16,115 nt of DNA from an uncultured Ruminococcus sp. (GTDB lineage: Bacteria; Bacillota; Clostridia; Oscillospirales; Acutalibacteraceae), in the NCBI GenBank assembly GCA_900554995.1, contig USJJ01000006.1, positions 1 to 16,115 on the forward strand. The letters are read 5' to 3'. The translations under genes and the position numbers were made by a program. Below, piece after piece: positions 8,650 through 14,664 of the stretch. Numbering within the stretch: the first letter of the stretch is position 1; each line of letters begins with the position of its first letter. Below the pieces are notes generated by a model, which searched no databases, was not told the DNA's origin, and saw nothing but the letters and a program-made list of their open reading frames with translations.

Positions 8650-9765
8650 TCACTTAAAATACATAAACAACTGACATTTTATCATGCCGTTATAGAGCTT
8701 CCTGCGCTTATCCGCTTTTCTCCCGAATTCCTTTTCAAACTCCTCGGACGGGCTTATAACATAATACGACCATCCGTGTTTTTTTATGAATTTCTCGCCC
8801 ATAACCTTGTAGAGTTTCTGCGCCTCCTCAATATCAAGCAGTCGCTCGCCGTATGGTGGATTGCAGATAACCGTACCCTTTTCGCTCTTAGGTTCAAAGT
8901 TGCGAATATCAGCTTTTTCAAATTTTATTTTTCTCTCAACGCCTGCACGTTTGGCATTTATTTTCGCAATTTCAAGCGCATCCTCATCAATGTCCGAACC
9001 GTAAGCAATGAAATCCGTATCGTAATTCACGAGGTCTCTCGCACGGTTGCGCTCGTCCGCCCAAACCTTTTCGTCGATGACATCCCAGCGTTCTGCGGAG
9101 AAATATCTGTTCACTCCGGGAGCAATGTTATGAACCATCATTGCGCCCTCAATGAGAATTGTACCGCTTCCGCACATTGGGTCATAAAGCGTATGATACG
9201 GGCGAAGTCTCGCAAGGTCGCACAGTGCGGCGGCAAGCGTTTCTTTGATCGGAGCGGCATTCGCCTGTGGGCGGTATCCCCTCTTGTGCAGTCCTGCACC
9301 TGTTGTGTCAAGAAGAAGGCTGACCTTGTCCTTCATGATTGAGAACTGAATCTGATGCACAGATCCCGTCTCGTCAAACCAACTGATTCCGTATCTCGAT
9401 TTCATACGCTCAACAACAGCTTTTTTGATAATTGACTGACAGTCGCTGACGCTGAAAAGCGTTGAGTTAAGCGAATAACCTTTTACCGGAAATGCATCAT
9501 ATGCGCCGATCCATTCCTCCCACGGAAGAGCCTTTGTACCCTGAAAAAGCTCCTCAAAGCTCCGGGCATAGAATTCACCGACGAGTATCTGAATTCTCTC
9601 GGAAAAGCGGGAGCAGATATTCGCCCTTGCAAGCATAGCTTCGTCGCCTGAAAAGAGAACTCTGCCGTTTTCGGACACAACGTCCTCTGCACCGAGCGAT
9701 TTCATTTCATTCGCTATTATGGATTCAAGACCCAATAAGCACGGTATTACAAATCTTATATTCAT
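8650..9765 (-). CDS. THUMP-domain class I SAM-dependent RNA methyltransferase (RlmL N-terminal-type / YpsC-like)
   Basis: Predicted to methylate a guanine N2 position in 23S rRNA, by analogy with the N-terminal half of E. coli RlmL and with Bacillus YpsC. The 371-residue protein has an N-terminal ferredoxin-like/THUMP RNA-binding region (about 1-155) and the transition GYRPQANAAPIKE. The methyltransferase fold follows: DPMCGSGT at 195-202 binds SAM, GSDID at 256-260 is the acidic ribose-binding loop, and NPPYGERL at 302-309 is the catalytic NPPY motif of N2-guanine methyltransferases. Its ATG overlaps the stop of the upstream membrane gene by one base (TAATG), so the two are likely translationally coupled; AGAGG is about 8 bases upstream. 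It lacks the second methyltransferase half found in E. coli RlmKL, as is normal in Firmicutes. Confidence 0.92.
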   Translation of the reverse strand: MNIRFVIPCLLGLESIIANEMKSLGAEDVVSENGRVLFSGDEAMLARANICSRFSERIQILVGEFYARSFEELFQGTKALPWEEWIGAYDAFPVKGYSLNSTLFSVSDCQSIIKKAVVERMKSRYGISWFDETGSVHQIQFSIMKDKVSLLLDTTGAGLHKRGYRPQANAAPIKETLAAALCDLARLRPYHTLYDPMCGSGTILIEGAMMVHNIAPGVNRYFSAERWDVIDEKVWADERNRARDLVNYDTDFIAYGSDIDEDALEIAKINAKRAGVERKIKFEKADIRNFEPKSEKGTVICNPPYGERLLDIEEAQKLYKVMGEKFIKKHGWSYYVISPSEEFEKEFGRKADKRRKLYNGMIKCQLFMYFK

Positions 9766-11219
9766 TATTTAACCTCTGAATTTTTCGTTTTCTTGGCAAT
9801 CCGATCGGCAAACATTGCAAATCCAACCGCCATAAACATAATTATATAATAGTAGCTTTCAAATCTGTATGAAGAAAAGGCTTCAATTAAAATATACACC
9901 AATGTATTGCCTATAAAGAACACCGTAAATATATCAACATCGTTTTCCTTGCTTTTCTTTATAAAGGCTACGGCTGCAATTATAAGCGCAAAAGCATAGA
10001 AGAACCAACTTGTTGAATAGAATGCTTTTATAGGATACTTTGACCAAATATTATCATCGTGATCAAAGGTCATTTCAAATTGGTAATCAAACAAACCAAA
10101 ATATCTAATCATTTTCTCTATTACAAATTTACATACCCTTGCCGGGTTTGTTTTTACAGTTTCAGCCAGTTCCCTTTTCATTGCTTCATTATATGAATCA
10201 ATTTCACCGTATTTGTTATAATCTTCAAAAGGATACTCATATCCGTACAAGCCTTTTTGAAATTTAAAATATTGGACTCGTGCCGAAGAGATATTCATGT
10301 CCGTATATTCTTTCTTTATAAACAGAACATTGAATCCCGTTATGACAACTGCAAACGCCAATAACAGTGACGCAAATTTACCTGCATTTTCCGCAACACT
10401 TTTCCACGAGTGTCCTTTGATCATATTGTAAACAGCCATACAAAAAGCGGCAATTACAATAATGATTCCCATAGGTCTGAGAACATTTAAAAATGCTATA
10501 AGCACACCTGCTGCCAAATATGTATACCATTTGTCTCTGTTTATTAAAAGCAGTGATATCAGCAACAGTGAAAATCCAATATGATGATTTGTAAACTGCG
10601 GCACGGACAGCATCCACGGAATAAACATTGTCGCCGTAACATATGCATATATTCCGACTTTTTTGTTAAATTTAACGCAGCAACATTTATAAACAAGATA
10701 GTTATTTACAGCCGTAATTACCGCACAGAAAATTTTAAGTGCAAAGAAATTCTCTCCAAACAGCCTTACAAAAATTGACTCGAAAGCGGCGATACCTAAC
10801 TGCCAATTATATATATACATATAGCTTCCGCTTTTCAATCCATCTGTAAATACACCCTTGCTCATTTCAACAGCGGCATTCCAAATTGCAGTATAATCGG
10901 AACAGGGCTGTGTATTGTAAAAAAGCAACAGGAAAGTTACATAAACGGCTTCAATTAAAATCATAGAAATGATTAAATAATATTCTTTCTTATTCTGTAA
11001 GAATTTTCCCATCAGAAATACAACCGCAGTATAAATCGCCGCCGGGAATGCCCATATAAGTTCTTTAACAGAAAACAAATTTGAATATCCCTTTATGTAT
11101 ACAAACATACATACCGGCACAGAGATAATTGAAAATAAAAGAATAGCTATTACAAGTACATTCAAAAAACATTTTATAAATTTTATGAATCTATCATTAA
11201 TTCTATTTGAATCCTTCAT
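9765..11219 (-). CDS. Polytopic membrane protein, probable GT-C (family 39-like) glycosyltransferase
   Basis: An integral membrane protein of 484 residues with roughly ten to twelve hydrophobic helices. After the third helix comes a predicted external loop with S107-D108-Y109 (CSDYTAIWN), placed where GT-C enzymes (ArnT, PMT and related mannosyltransferases) carry the catalytic Asp that accepts a polyprenyl-phosphate sugar donor. A Tyr/Trp-rich second loop follows (about residues 130-145). The C-terminal domain is not of a type I recognise. The likely role is sugar transfer to a lipid, glycan or protein at the outer face, but donor and acceptor are unknown. The gene is clearly more AT-rich than its neighbours (one 60-base line near 10681 is about one third GC), which may mean a different origin or relaxed codon use. 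It starts 13 bases after the fumarase alpha stop, with an AGGAAGAGG purine run as ribosome binding site. Confidence 0.72.
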   Translation of the reverse strand: MKDSNRINDRFIKFIKCFLNVLVIAILLFSIISVPVCMFVYIKGYSNLFSVKELIWAFPAAIYTAVVFLMGKFLQNKKEYYLIISMILIEAVYVTFLLLFYNTQPCSDYTAIWNAAVEMSKGVFTDGLKSGSYMYIYNWQLGIAAFESIFVRLFGENFFALKIFCAVITAVNNYLVYKCCCVKFNKKVGIYAYVTATMFIPWMLSVPQFTNHHIGFSLLLISLLLINRDKWYTYLAAGVLIAFLNVLRPMGIIIVIAAFCMAVYNMIKGHSWKSVAENAGKFASLLLAFAVVITGFNVLFIKKEYTDMNISSARVQYFKFQKGLYGYEYPFEDYNKYGEIDSYNEAMKRELAETVKTNPARVCKFVIEKMIRYFGLFDYQFEMTFDHDDNIWSKYPIKAFYSTSWFFYAFALIIAAVAFIKKSKENDVDIFTVFFIGNTLVYILIEAFSSYRFESYYYIIMFMAVGFAMFADRIAKKTKNSEVK

Positions 11220-11232
11220 TTACCTCTTCCTC

Positions 11233-12078
11233 TCATATTTTTATACTTGCGTGGCGTGTTACGTGGCAGCCGAAGTTCACTGCAACGGGAAGTCCGGCGA
11301 TATGTGTCGGAGCCGTTTCTATCGCAACGGAAAGTGCCGTTGTATCGCCGCCGAAGCCCATCGGTCCGACATTCGTCTCTGCATTTATGCGTTCAAGAAT
11401 TTCCGATTCCATTTGAGCATAGAATTCATCGGGATTTTTTTTCGAAACGCTTCGGCAAAGAGCTTTTTTTGCAAGGTATGCACACTGCTCAAAATCGCCG
11501 CCGATTCCGATGCCGAGAACAATGGGCGGACACGGATTTCCGCCTGCGGTTCTGACACACGAAAGAACATATTCAATAATGTCCTCCCTGCCTCTTGCCG
11601 GCGTCATCATTTTAAGACAGCTCATATTTTCGCTGCCGAAGCCCTTGGGCGCAACGGTGATTTTCACTTTATCGCCGTCAACGATATGTGTGTGAATAAC
11701 GGCAGGCGTGTTGTCCTTGGTGTTGACACGTCTGAGCGGATCGCCGACAACGGAACAGCGCAGATAGCCGTTCACATATCCGTTGTGCACGCCCTCGTTA
11801 ACAGCGTCGTAAAGACTGCCTCCGACGAAATGAACATCCTGTCCTATATCAAGAAAAACAACCGCCATTCCGGTGTCCTGACAGATCGGAATATCAAGCT
11901 CCTTAGCCGCATTGAGATTTTCCTCAATATCTCCGAGAACACTCTGTGCAAGCAAATTGCTTTCACAGGAACGGCATTTACCTATCGTGTCCGCAAGATC
12001 ACTCGGCAAAATTTTATTCGCTTTTATGCAAAGCTCTTCAACAGCCTTGCTTATAGCCTTAACATCTATTTCTCTCAA
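11233..12078 (-). CDS. Class I fumarate hydratase (fumarase/tartrate dehydratase type), alpha subunit
   Basis: Iron-sulfur hydro-lyase subunit that, with a beta subunit, interconverts fumarate and malate. The motif set is that of the alpha (N-terminal) domain: PICQDTG, IHTHIVDG, APKGFGSEN, GGNPCPP, GGDTTALS and NFGCHVTRH. Three cysteines, at about 66, 183 and 271 from the chosen start, are spaced like the [4Fe-4S] ligands of known class I fumarases. A GTG at 12087 is possible, but it overlaps the perfect Shine-Dalgarno AGGTGAT (12089-12083). The TTG at 12078, four bases after that site, gives the usual family N-terminus MREIDV and 281 residues, so I chose it. No beta-subunit gene lies beside it: a glycosyltransferase-like gene follows 13 bases downstream, and the unlinked yab operon lies upstream. 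It could also be a tartrate dehydratase subunit. Confidence 0.88.
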   Translation of the reverse strand: MREIDVKAISKAVEELCIKANKILPSDLADTIGKCRSCESNLLAQSVLGDIEENLNAAKELDIPICQDTGMAVVFLDIGQDVHFVGGSLYDAVNEGVHNGYVNGYLRCSVVGDPLRRVNTKDNTPAVIHTHIVDGDKVKITVAPKGFGSENMSCLKMMTPARGREDIIEYVLSCVRTAGGNPCPPIVLGIGIGGDFEQCAYLAKKALCRSVSKKNPDEFYAQMESEILERINAETNVGPMGFGGDTTALSVAIETAPTHIAGLPVAVNFGCHVTRHASIKI

Positions 12079-12107
12079 TTTTATCACCTGTATGTTTCGC
12101 TATTCCG

Positions 12108-12136
12108 ATTATAGATCAGCCGCTGAGAATTGTGCT
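12108..12136 (-). promoter_or_regulatory. Candidate promoter of the fumarase-alpha operon
   Basis: On the minus strand a perfect TATAAT lies at 12113-12108, about 30 bases before the TTG start and 18 before the Shine-Dalgarno. At the ideal 17-base distance the -35 hexamer (12136-12131) reads AGCACA, a poor match, so either an activator or another sigma factor helps or the promoter is weak. Part of the spacer and the -35 region is the 19-base repeat that also occurs in the nearby hairpin element. Confidence 0.45.
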
Positions 12137-12140
12137 GCAA
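12122..12140. repeat. Partial copy of one arm of the neighbouring hairpin element (19-base direct repeat)
   Basis: Positions 12122-12140 are identical over 19 bases to 12295-12313, which lies in the right arm of the hairpin element. Similarity on both sides decays quickly, so this looks like a remnant of a second element copy or a local duplication. The same segment can in principle also pair with the left arm (12190-12204). Confidence 0.75.
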
Positions 12141-12168
12141 TCATTTTCAACCTAACCTTATTCTTTCC

Positions 12169-12330
12169 GGCAACCGCTGATTAGCTTGAAGTGCGATTAT
12201 CAGCAAGATAGTTTGTTGTTGGGAGCGTCAAAAAGCGCAGGCAATACTTTGTGTATTAACGAGCATTTTTGGCGTTTCCGGCGGCAAAATATCTGCTGAG
12301 AATTGTGCTGCAAGCTAATTGGCGGTTGCC
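12169..12330 (+). repeat. 162-base near-perfect long hairpin element, probable plus-strand structured RNA or palindromic mobile repeat
   Basis: The element is one long inverted repeat. Its ends GGCAACC (12169-12175) and GGTTGCC (12324-12330) pair, and pairing continues inward to A12234-T12266. That makes about 62 base pairs, broken only by three single mismatches (12189/12310, 12199/12300, 12211/12289) and one bulged A (12205). The tip holds a further small hairpin, AATAC/GTATT at 12243-12247 and 12253-12257. Twelve pairs are not Watson-Crick, and all twelve are G.U on the plus strand; none is A.C. The plus-strand RNA would therefore be a continuous helix while the minus-strand RNA would have twelve mismatches. 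I see no obvious target-site duplication and no ORF. It sits between an operon terminator and the next operon's promoter. It could be a MITE-like palindromic repeat, a small RNA or an antisense element; I recognise no named family. Confidence 0.8.
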
Positions 12331-12333
12331 AAT

Positions 12334-12362
12334 ATAAAAACAGGAGCAGAAACCTGCTCCTG
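12334..12362 (-). terminator. Intrinsic terminator of the yab operon
   Basis: Read on the minus strand, CAGGAGCA (12362-12355) pairs with TGCTCCTG (12348-12341) around a 6-base loop and is followed at once by TTTTTAT. It lies 7 bases after the stop of the S1-domain gene and is a clean rho-independent terminator for the spore/division cluster. Confidence 0.88.
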
Positions 12363-12369
12363 AAATCAA

Positions 12370-12813
12370 TTACAGCTTATTGGTGCCACGACGGTTATAT
12401 CCGCCGCCATGCTTGGAGTCACGCTTCAGATCCGACATCTTCTCGTCGCTTACCTGCTTAAACTTTGCCATCATACTTTCAAAAGACTGAGGCTGGTTAT
12501 CCGTGCTCTTGTTTCCCTGCCAGACATTTGCCGCAGGTCTTCTCTGCTGAGTTGACTTCGGTCTCTGCGGCTTCGGCTGTTCGACAGCTTTTCTGATTGA
12601 AAGGCTGATCTTACCGTCATCGGCGATTGAAAGCACCTTTACCTTTACCTGCTGACCGACCTTAAGATGATCCTTGATGTCCTTTACAAATTCCGTAGCC
12701 ACCTCGGAAATATGTACCATTCCCTTTTTGCCGCCGTCAAGATCGACAAAGGCTCCGAAAGATGTAAAACCGGTTACTTTTCCCTCAACTATTGAACCAA
12801 CTTCCAACTGCAT
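12370..12813 (-). CDS. yabR: S1 RNA-binding domain protein (YabR-like)
   Basis: A 147-residue protein with a single N-terminal S1 domain (about residues 1-73: VGSIVEGKVTGFTSFGAFVDL, then GMVHISE, then KVKVLSIADDGKISLSIR). It has a long polar, Gln/Arg/Gly-rich tail that is probably disordered and can add nucleic-acid contacts. S1 domains bind single-stranded RNA; the precise target of YabR proteins is not established. A GAGGAG lies about 10 bases before the ATG. As in Bacillus it follows divIC directly, and here it is the last gene of the operon before a strong terminator. Related general stress proteins have the same domain, so function rests on domain plus position. Confidence 0.9.
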   Translation of the reverse strand: MQLEVGSIVEGKVTGFTSFGAFVDLDGGKKGMVHISEVATEFVKDIKDHLKVGQQVKVKVLSIADDGKISLSIRKAVEQPKPQRPKSTQQRRPAANVWQGNKSTDNQPQSFESMMAKFKQVSDEKMSDLKRDSKHGGGYNRRGTNKL

Positions 12814-12846
12814 AAAATGCGAACTCCTCTATTTTATTACGAAACG

Positions 12847-13140
12847 TCAATCGTTCACAGAGACGTCATAATAGACGTGTTCACCCGGCTTAACATATCC
12901 GAGCTTATCCCTTGCAACCTTCTCGACGTATTCATCCTTTTTATCGCCGTTTATGTAACCCTGGAGTCTTTTATTTTCCGCAAGCACCTCGGTTACCGAC
13001 GCTTTGACCTCAGCCGTCTCGGCCTTGACCTTTTTTATATCCCTATGAGTGGTTATCAACGAAATGGCGAAATATGCGCAGAGCGCAATAATGCAGAATG
13101 AAACAATAAAGCTGCGCTTGCGTTTCTTCTTTTCAGCCAT
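12847..13140 (-). CDS. divIC: Septum formation initiator family protein (DivIC/FtsB-like)
   Basis: Small bitopic membrane protein of the divisome that pairs with FtsL and helps activate septal peptidoglycan synthesis. The 97-residue product has a strongly basic cytoplasmic start (KKKRKR), one transmembrane helix (about residues 11-29), a coiled coil (about 33-62, with DIKKVKAETAEVKA and VTEVLAENKRL), and the conserved end EKVARDKLGYVKPGE typical of DivIC/FtsB. I chose the ATG at 13140 because AGGTGA (13152-13147) stands five bases before it. A GTG at 13149 would lie inside that site. The start overlaps the last 8 bases of yabQ, so translation is probably coupled. Position between yabQ and yabR matches B. 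subtilis divIC. Confidence 0.92.
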   Translation of the reverse strand: MAEKKKRKRSFIVSFCIIALCAYFAISLITTHRDIKKVKAETAEVKASVTEVLAENKRLQGYINGDKKDEYVEKVARDKLGYVKPGEHVYYDVSVND

Positions 13141-13666
13141 TTTCGTCACCTCGATTCTGAATTTCTTCTTGCAACGGGTACACCGTTACGGATTGATTAT
13201 ACACTATATCGTGTCGATTATGCAAGTCATTTTCAGAATTTTTTTCGTCTTTTATAATATTTTTTTCTCGACTTTGGATTTTTTTGACGAAAGAGGCGAT
13301 TTTTTCTTTAATCGCGGTGCAAATTTTAATTATCCTTTTCCTTACTCTCCGCAGCTTTTTCCTTACAAGGAATGTTACAAACGGATCAACCGCCTTGAAC
13401 GCCGCATATCCGCCCACCGCCTCACCGAGCACTGCATAGAACATAACCTTGCCGTTATACCGAACAAGGAAAAAGAAAAACGTCACCGTCAGGCAGAGAA
13501 GCAAAAACATTATATCCCTTGCGAGAGTGAATTTTTTATCACTTCCTGACAGTATAAAAAAAATAAAACGAATCAATTCATATATAAAGCCGAGTGCGAG
13601 TCCGATTCCGAACGAGTACAGCAGTCCGAGCAGTTGTTCTGATGTCTTTGGAAGATATTCAATCAT
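13133..13666 (-). CDS. yabQ: Spore cortex biosynthesis protein YabQ
   Basis: Polytopic membrane protein of 177 residues, required in B. subtilis for spore cortex formation and located in the forespore membranes. It shows three hydrophobic stretches (about residues 13-40, 52-70 and 76-92) and the family's first-helix pattern GLALGFIYELIRF. A Lys/Arg-rich tail (about 100-145) follows and ends in a variable hydrophilic segment. The ATG overlaps the yabP stop as ATGA, and an AGGG is about 7 bases upstream. The 3' end overlaps divIC by 8 bases. The tail is long and AT-rich relative to the rest but the frame is intact. Identification rests on helix pattern, length and gene order. Confidence 0.88.
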   Translation of the reverse strand: MIEYLPKTSEQLLGLLYSFGIGLALGFIYELIRFIFFILSGSDKKFTLARDIMFLLLCLTVTFFFFLVRYNGKVMFYAVLGEAVGGYAAFKAVDPFVTFLVRKKLRRVRKRIIKICTAIKEKIASFVKKIQSREKNIIKDEKNSENDLHNRHDIVYNQSVTVYPLQEEIQNRGDENG

Positions 13667-13926
13667 CTGAATACCCTGCTTAGAAAACTGCCGCTTACTT
13701 TCGGCGCATTGTAGCTTACGGAGTCAATGCCGCCGTCAACGGTCATATCCCCCGTTTCGACAGAAAGTCTGCTTATCTTGAGATCGTGACCCTTAATTAC
13801 AATTTCACCGCACTCGCTCTGCGCAACAATGCAGTCGTCCTCATAGCTGTCGACGTTTTCAATCCCCGTCGCAGTCAGTTTTTGCCTATTTTCAATTACG
13901 ATATCGTGCATCAACGTTTCAGACAT
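13663..13926 (-). CDS. yabP: Sporulation protein YabP
   Basis: An 87-residue soluble protein of the YabP/YqfC family, needed in B. subtilis with YabQ for spore cortex and coat development. The sequence has the expected short, beta-rich pattern: HDIVIENRQKLTATGIENV near the start, YEDDCIVAQSECGEIVIKG in the middle, LKISRLSVETGDMTVDG, and a closing SYNAPKVSGSFLSRVF. Its ATG has GAGGTG five bases upstream, but that site forms one arm of a hairpin. The stop overlaps the yabQ start (ATGA). Presence of yabP and yabQ is the strongest sign that the host makes endospores. Confidence 0.9.
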   Translation of the reverse strand: MSETLMHDIVIENRQKLTATGIENVDSYEDDCIVAQSECGEIVIKGHDLKISRLSVETGDMTVDGGIDSVSYNAPKVSGSFLSRVFR

Positions 13927-13933
13927 AAAAACA

Positions 13934-13953
13934 CCTCATATAAATATATGAGG
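13934..13953 (-). promoter_or_regulatory. Hairpin covering the yabP ribosome binding site
   Basis: CCTCATAT (13953-13946 on the minus strand) pairs perfectly with ATATGAGG (13941-13934) around a 4-base loop. The GAGG of the right arm is the core of the yabP Shine-Dalgarno (GAGGTG), and TTTTT follows just before the ATG. The stem is AT-rich in its upper half. It could slow yabP translation or act as a weak terminator between rqcP and the sporulation genes. The structure is seen; regulation is inferred. Confidence 0.5.
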
Positions 13954-13973
13954 CGAAGTCTGAACATATTACA

Positions 13974-14216
13974 TCAGTCAATTACTCTGTACATAAGCGA
14001 CGCATCATCCTTCGTTGCGTGCTCTGTAACCTTGGTAACCTGAATTTTTGTAACGTTTGATCCCATCGTTATTTCAATGATGTCATTTTCCTTTACATCA
14101 TATGAAGCACGGGCAATCTTACCGTTTACAAGGACGTGCTTTGCATCGCACACCTCGTTGGCGATCGTTCTGCGCTTAATTACTCTGGAAACCTTAAGAT
14201 ATTTGTCCAGCCTCAT
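13974..14216 (-). CDS. rqcP: S4-domain RNA-binding protein RqcP (YabO)
   Basis: An 80-residue S4 RNA-binding protein, known in B. subtilis to work with RqcH on stalled 50S subunits in ribosome-associated quality control (C-terminal alanine tailing). The sequence is the typical short S4 form: MRLDKYLKVSRVIKRRTIANE, then VLVNGKIARASYDVKENDIIEI. I chose the ATG at 14216 because AGGAGG lies 8 bases upstream and the family starts with MRLDK. A further in-frame start at 14267 would run through a terminator hairpin. It follows hup with a partial terminator between and precedes yabP. Confidence 0.92.
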   Translation of the reverse strand: MRLDKYLKVSRVIKRRTIANEVCDAKHVLVNGKIARASYDVKENDIIEITMGSNVTKIQVTKVTEHATKDDASLMYRVID

Positions 14217-14230
14217 TGCTCTGTCCTCCT

Positions 14231-14263
14231 GAAAAAGCGGTGGCAGGACAAAACTGTCCTGCC
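14231..14263 (-). terminator. Terminator or attenuator between hup and rqcP
   Basis: On the minus strand GGCAGGACA (14263-14255) pairs with TGTCCTGCC (14250-14242) around a 4-base loop, and an outer GC extension across a small bulge leads straight into CTTTTTC. It lies 24 bases after the hup stop and ends just before the rqcP Shine-Dalgarno. It probably stops most transcripts after hup while letting some continue into the sporulation/division genes. Confidence 0.7.
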
Positions 14264-14286
14264 GCATACAATAGAACCAAATAGAA

Positions 14287-14559
14287 TTATTTAACAGCGT
14301 CCTTGAGAGCCTTGCCTGCCTTGAAAGCGGGAACCTTGCTTGCCGGAACAGTCATTGTTTCACCTGTTCTCGGGTTGCGAGCCTGCTTCTCTGAGCGCTC
14401 TCTGATCTCGAATGTGCCGAAGCCGACAAGCTGGATCTTCTCGCCGTTCTTGAGTGCGTCTGTTGTTGCAGCGATAACAGCGTTAACTGCCTTCTCGGCA
14501 GCCTTCTTGTCCATCTCGCCCTTAGCGGCTACTGCGTTGATAAATTCTGTCTTATTCAT
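14287..14559 (-). CDS. hup: HU family DNA-binding protein
   Basis: Histone-like nucleoid protein that binds and bends DNA as a dimer. The 90-residue sequence is a complete HU: MNKTEFINAVA, the helical dimerisation half (about 1-42), GFGTFEIRERSEKQARNPRTGE leading into the beta arm, the arm tip with the DNA-intercalating proline region (about 60-66), and a closing VPAFKAGKALKDAV. The start is clear, with GGAGG about 8 bases before the ATG. It has different codon use from its neighbours, with strongly preferred codons, as is usual for a highly expressed gene. It lies 105 bases after mazG, enough for its own promoter, though I found no convincing -35/-10 pair there. Confidence 0.97.
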   Translation of the reverse strand: MNKTEFINAVAAKGEMDKKAAEKAVNAVIAATTDALKNGEKIQLVGFGTFEIRERSEKQARNPRTGETMTVPASKVPAFKAGKALKDAVK

Positions 14560-14664
14560 TGTAAATTCCTCCAGTTTTTTATTATGAAATCTTCAAGCTC
14601 TCCGATGCACCTATCGGTCGATTTGAAGCTATCATTTACTTAAATTAAGATGTGCCGTGTTGCC

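Noticed and set aside
11095..12114. A 339-codon open frame on the plus strand opposite the fumarase alpha gene
   Set aside because: The minus strand carries all the fumarase motifs in order and a good ribosome binding site. The plus frame gives a Cys/Phe/His-rich product without family features and has no ribosome binding site; it is a shadow of codon bias.
14217..14267. Upstream in-frame start that would add 17 residues to RqcP
   Set aside because: It would be translated through the hup-rqcP terminator hairpin and has no ribosome binding site, while the ATG at 14216 has AGGAGG and the family N-terminus.
14580..14664. Possible promoter of hup in the gap after mazG
   Set aside because: A CATAAT exists near the ribosome binding site but has no acceptable -35 at 16-18 bases and would leave almost no leader; nothing else convincing was found.
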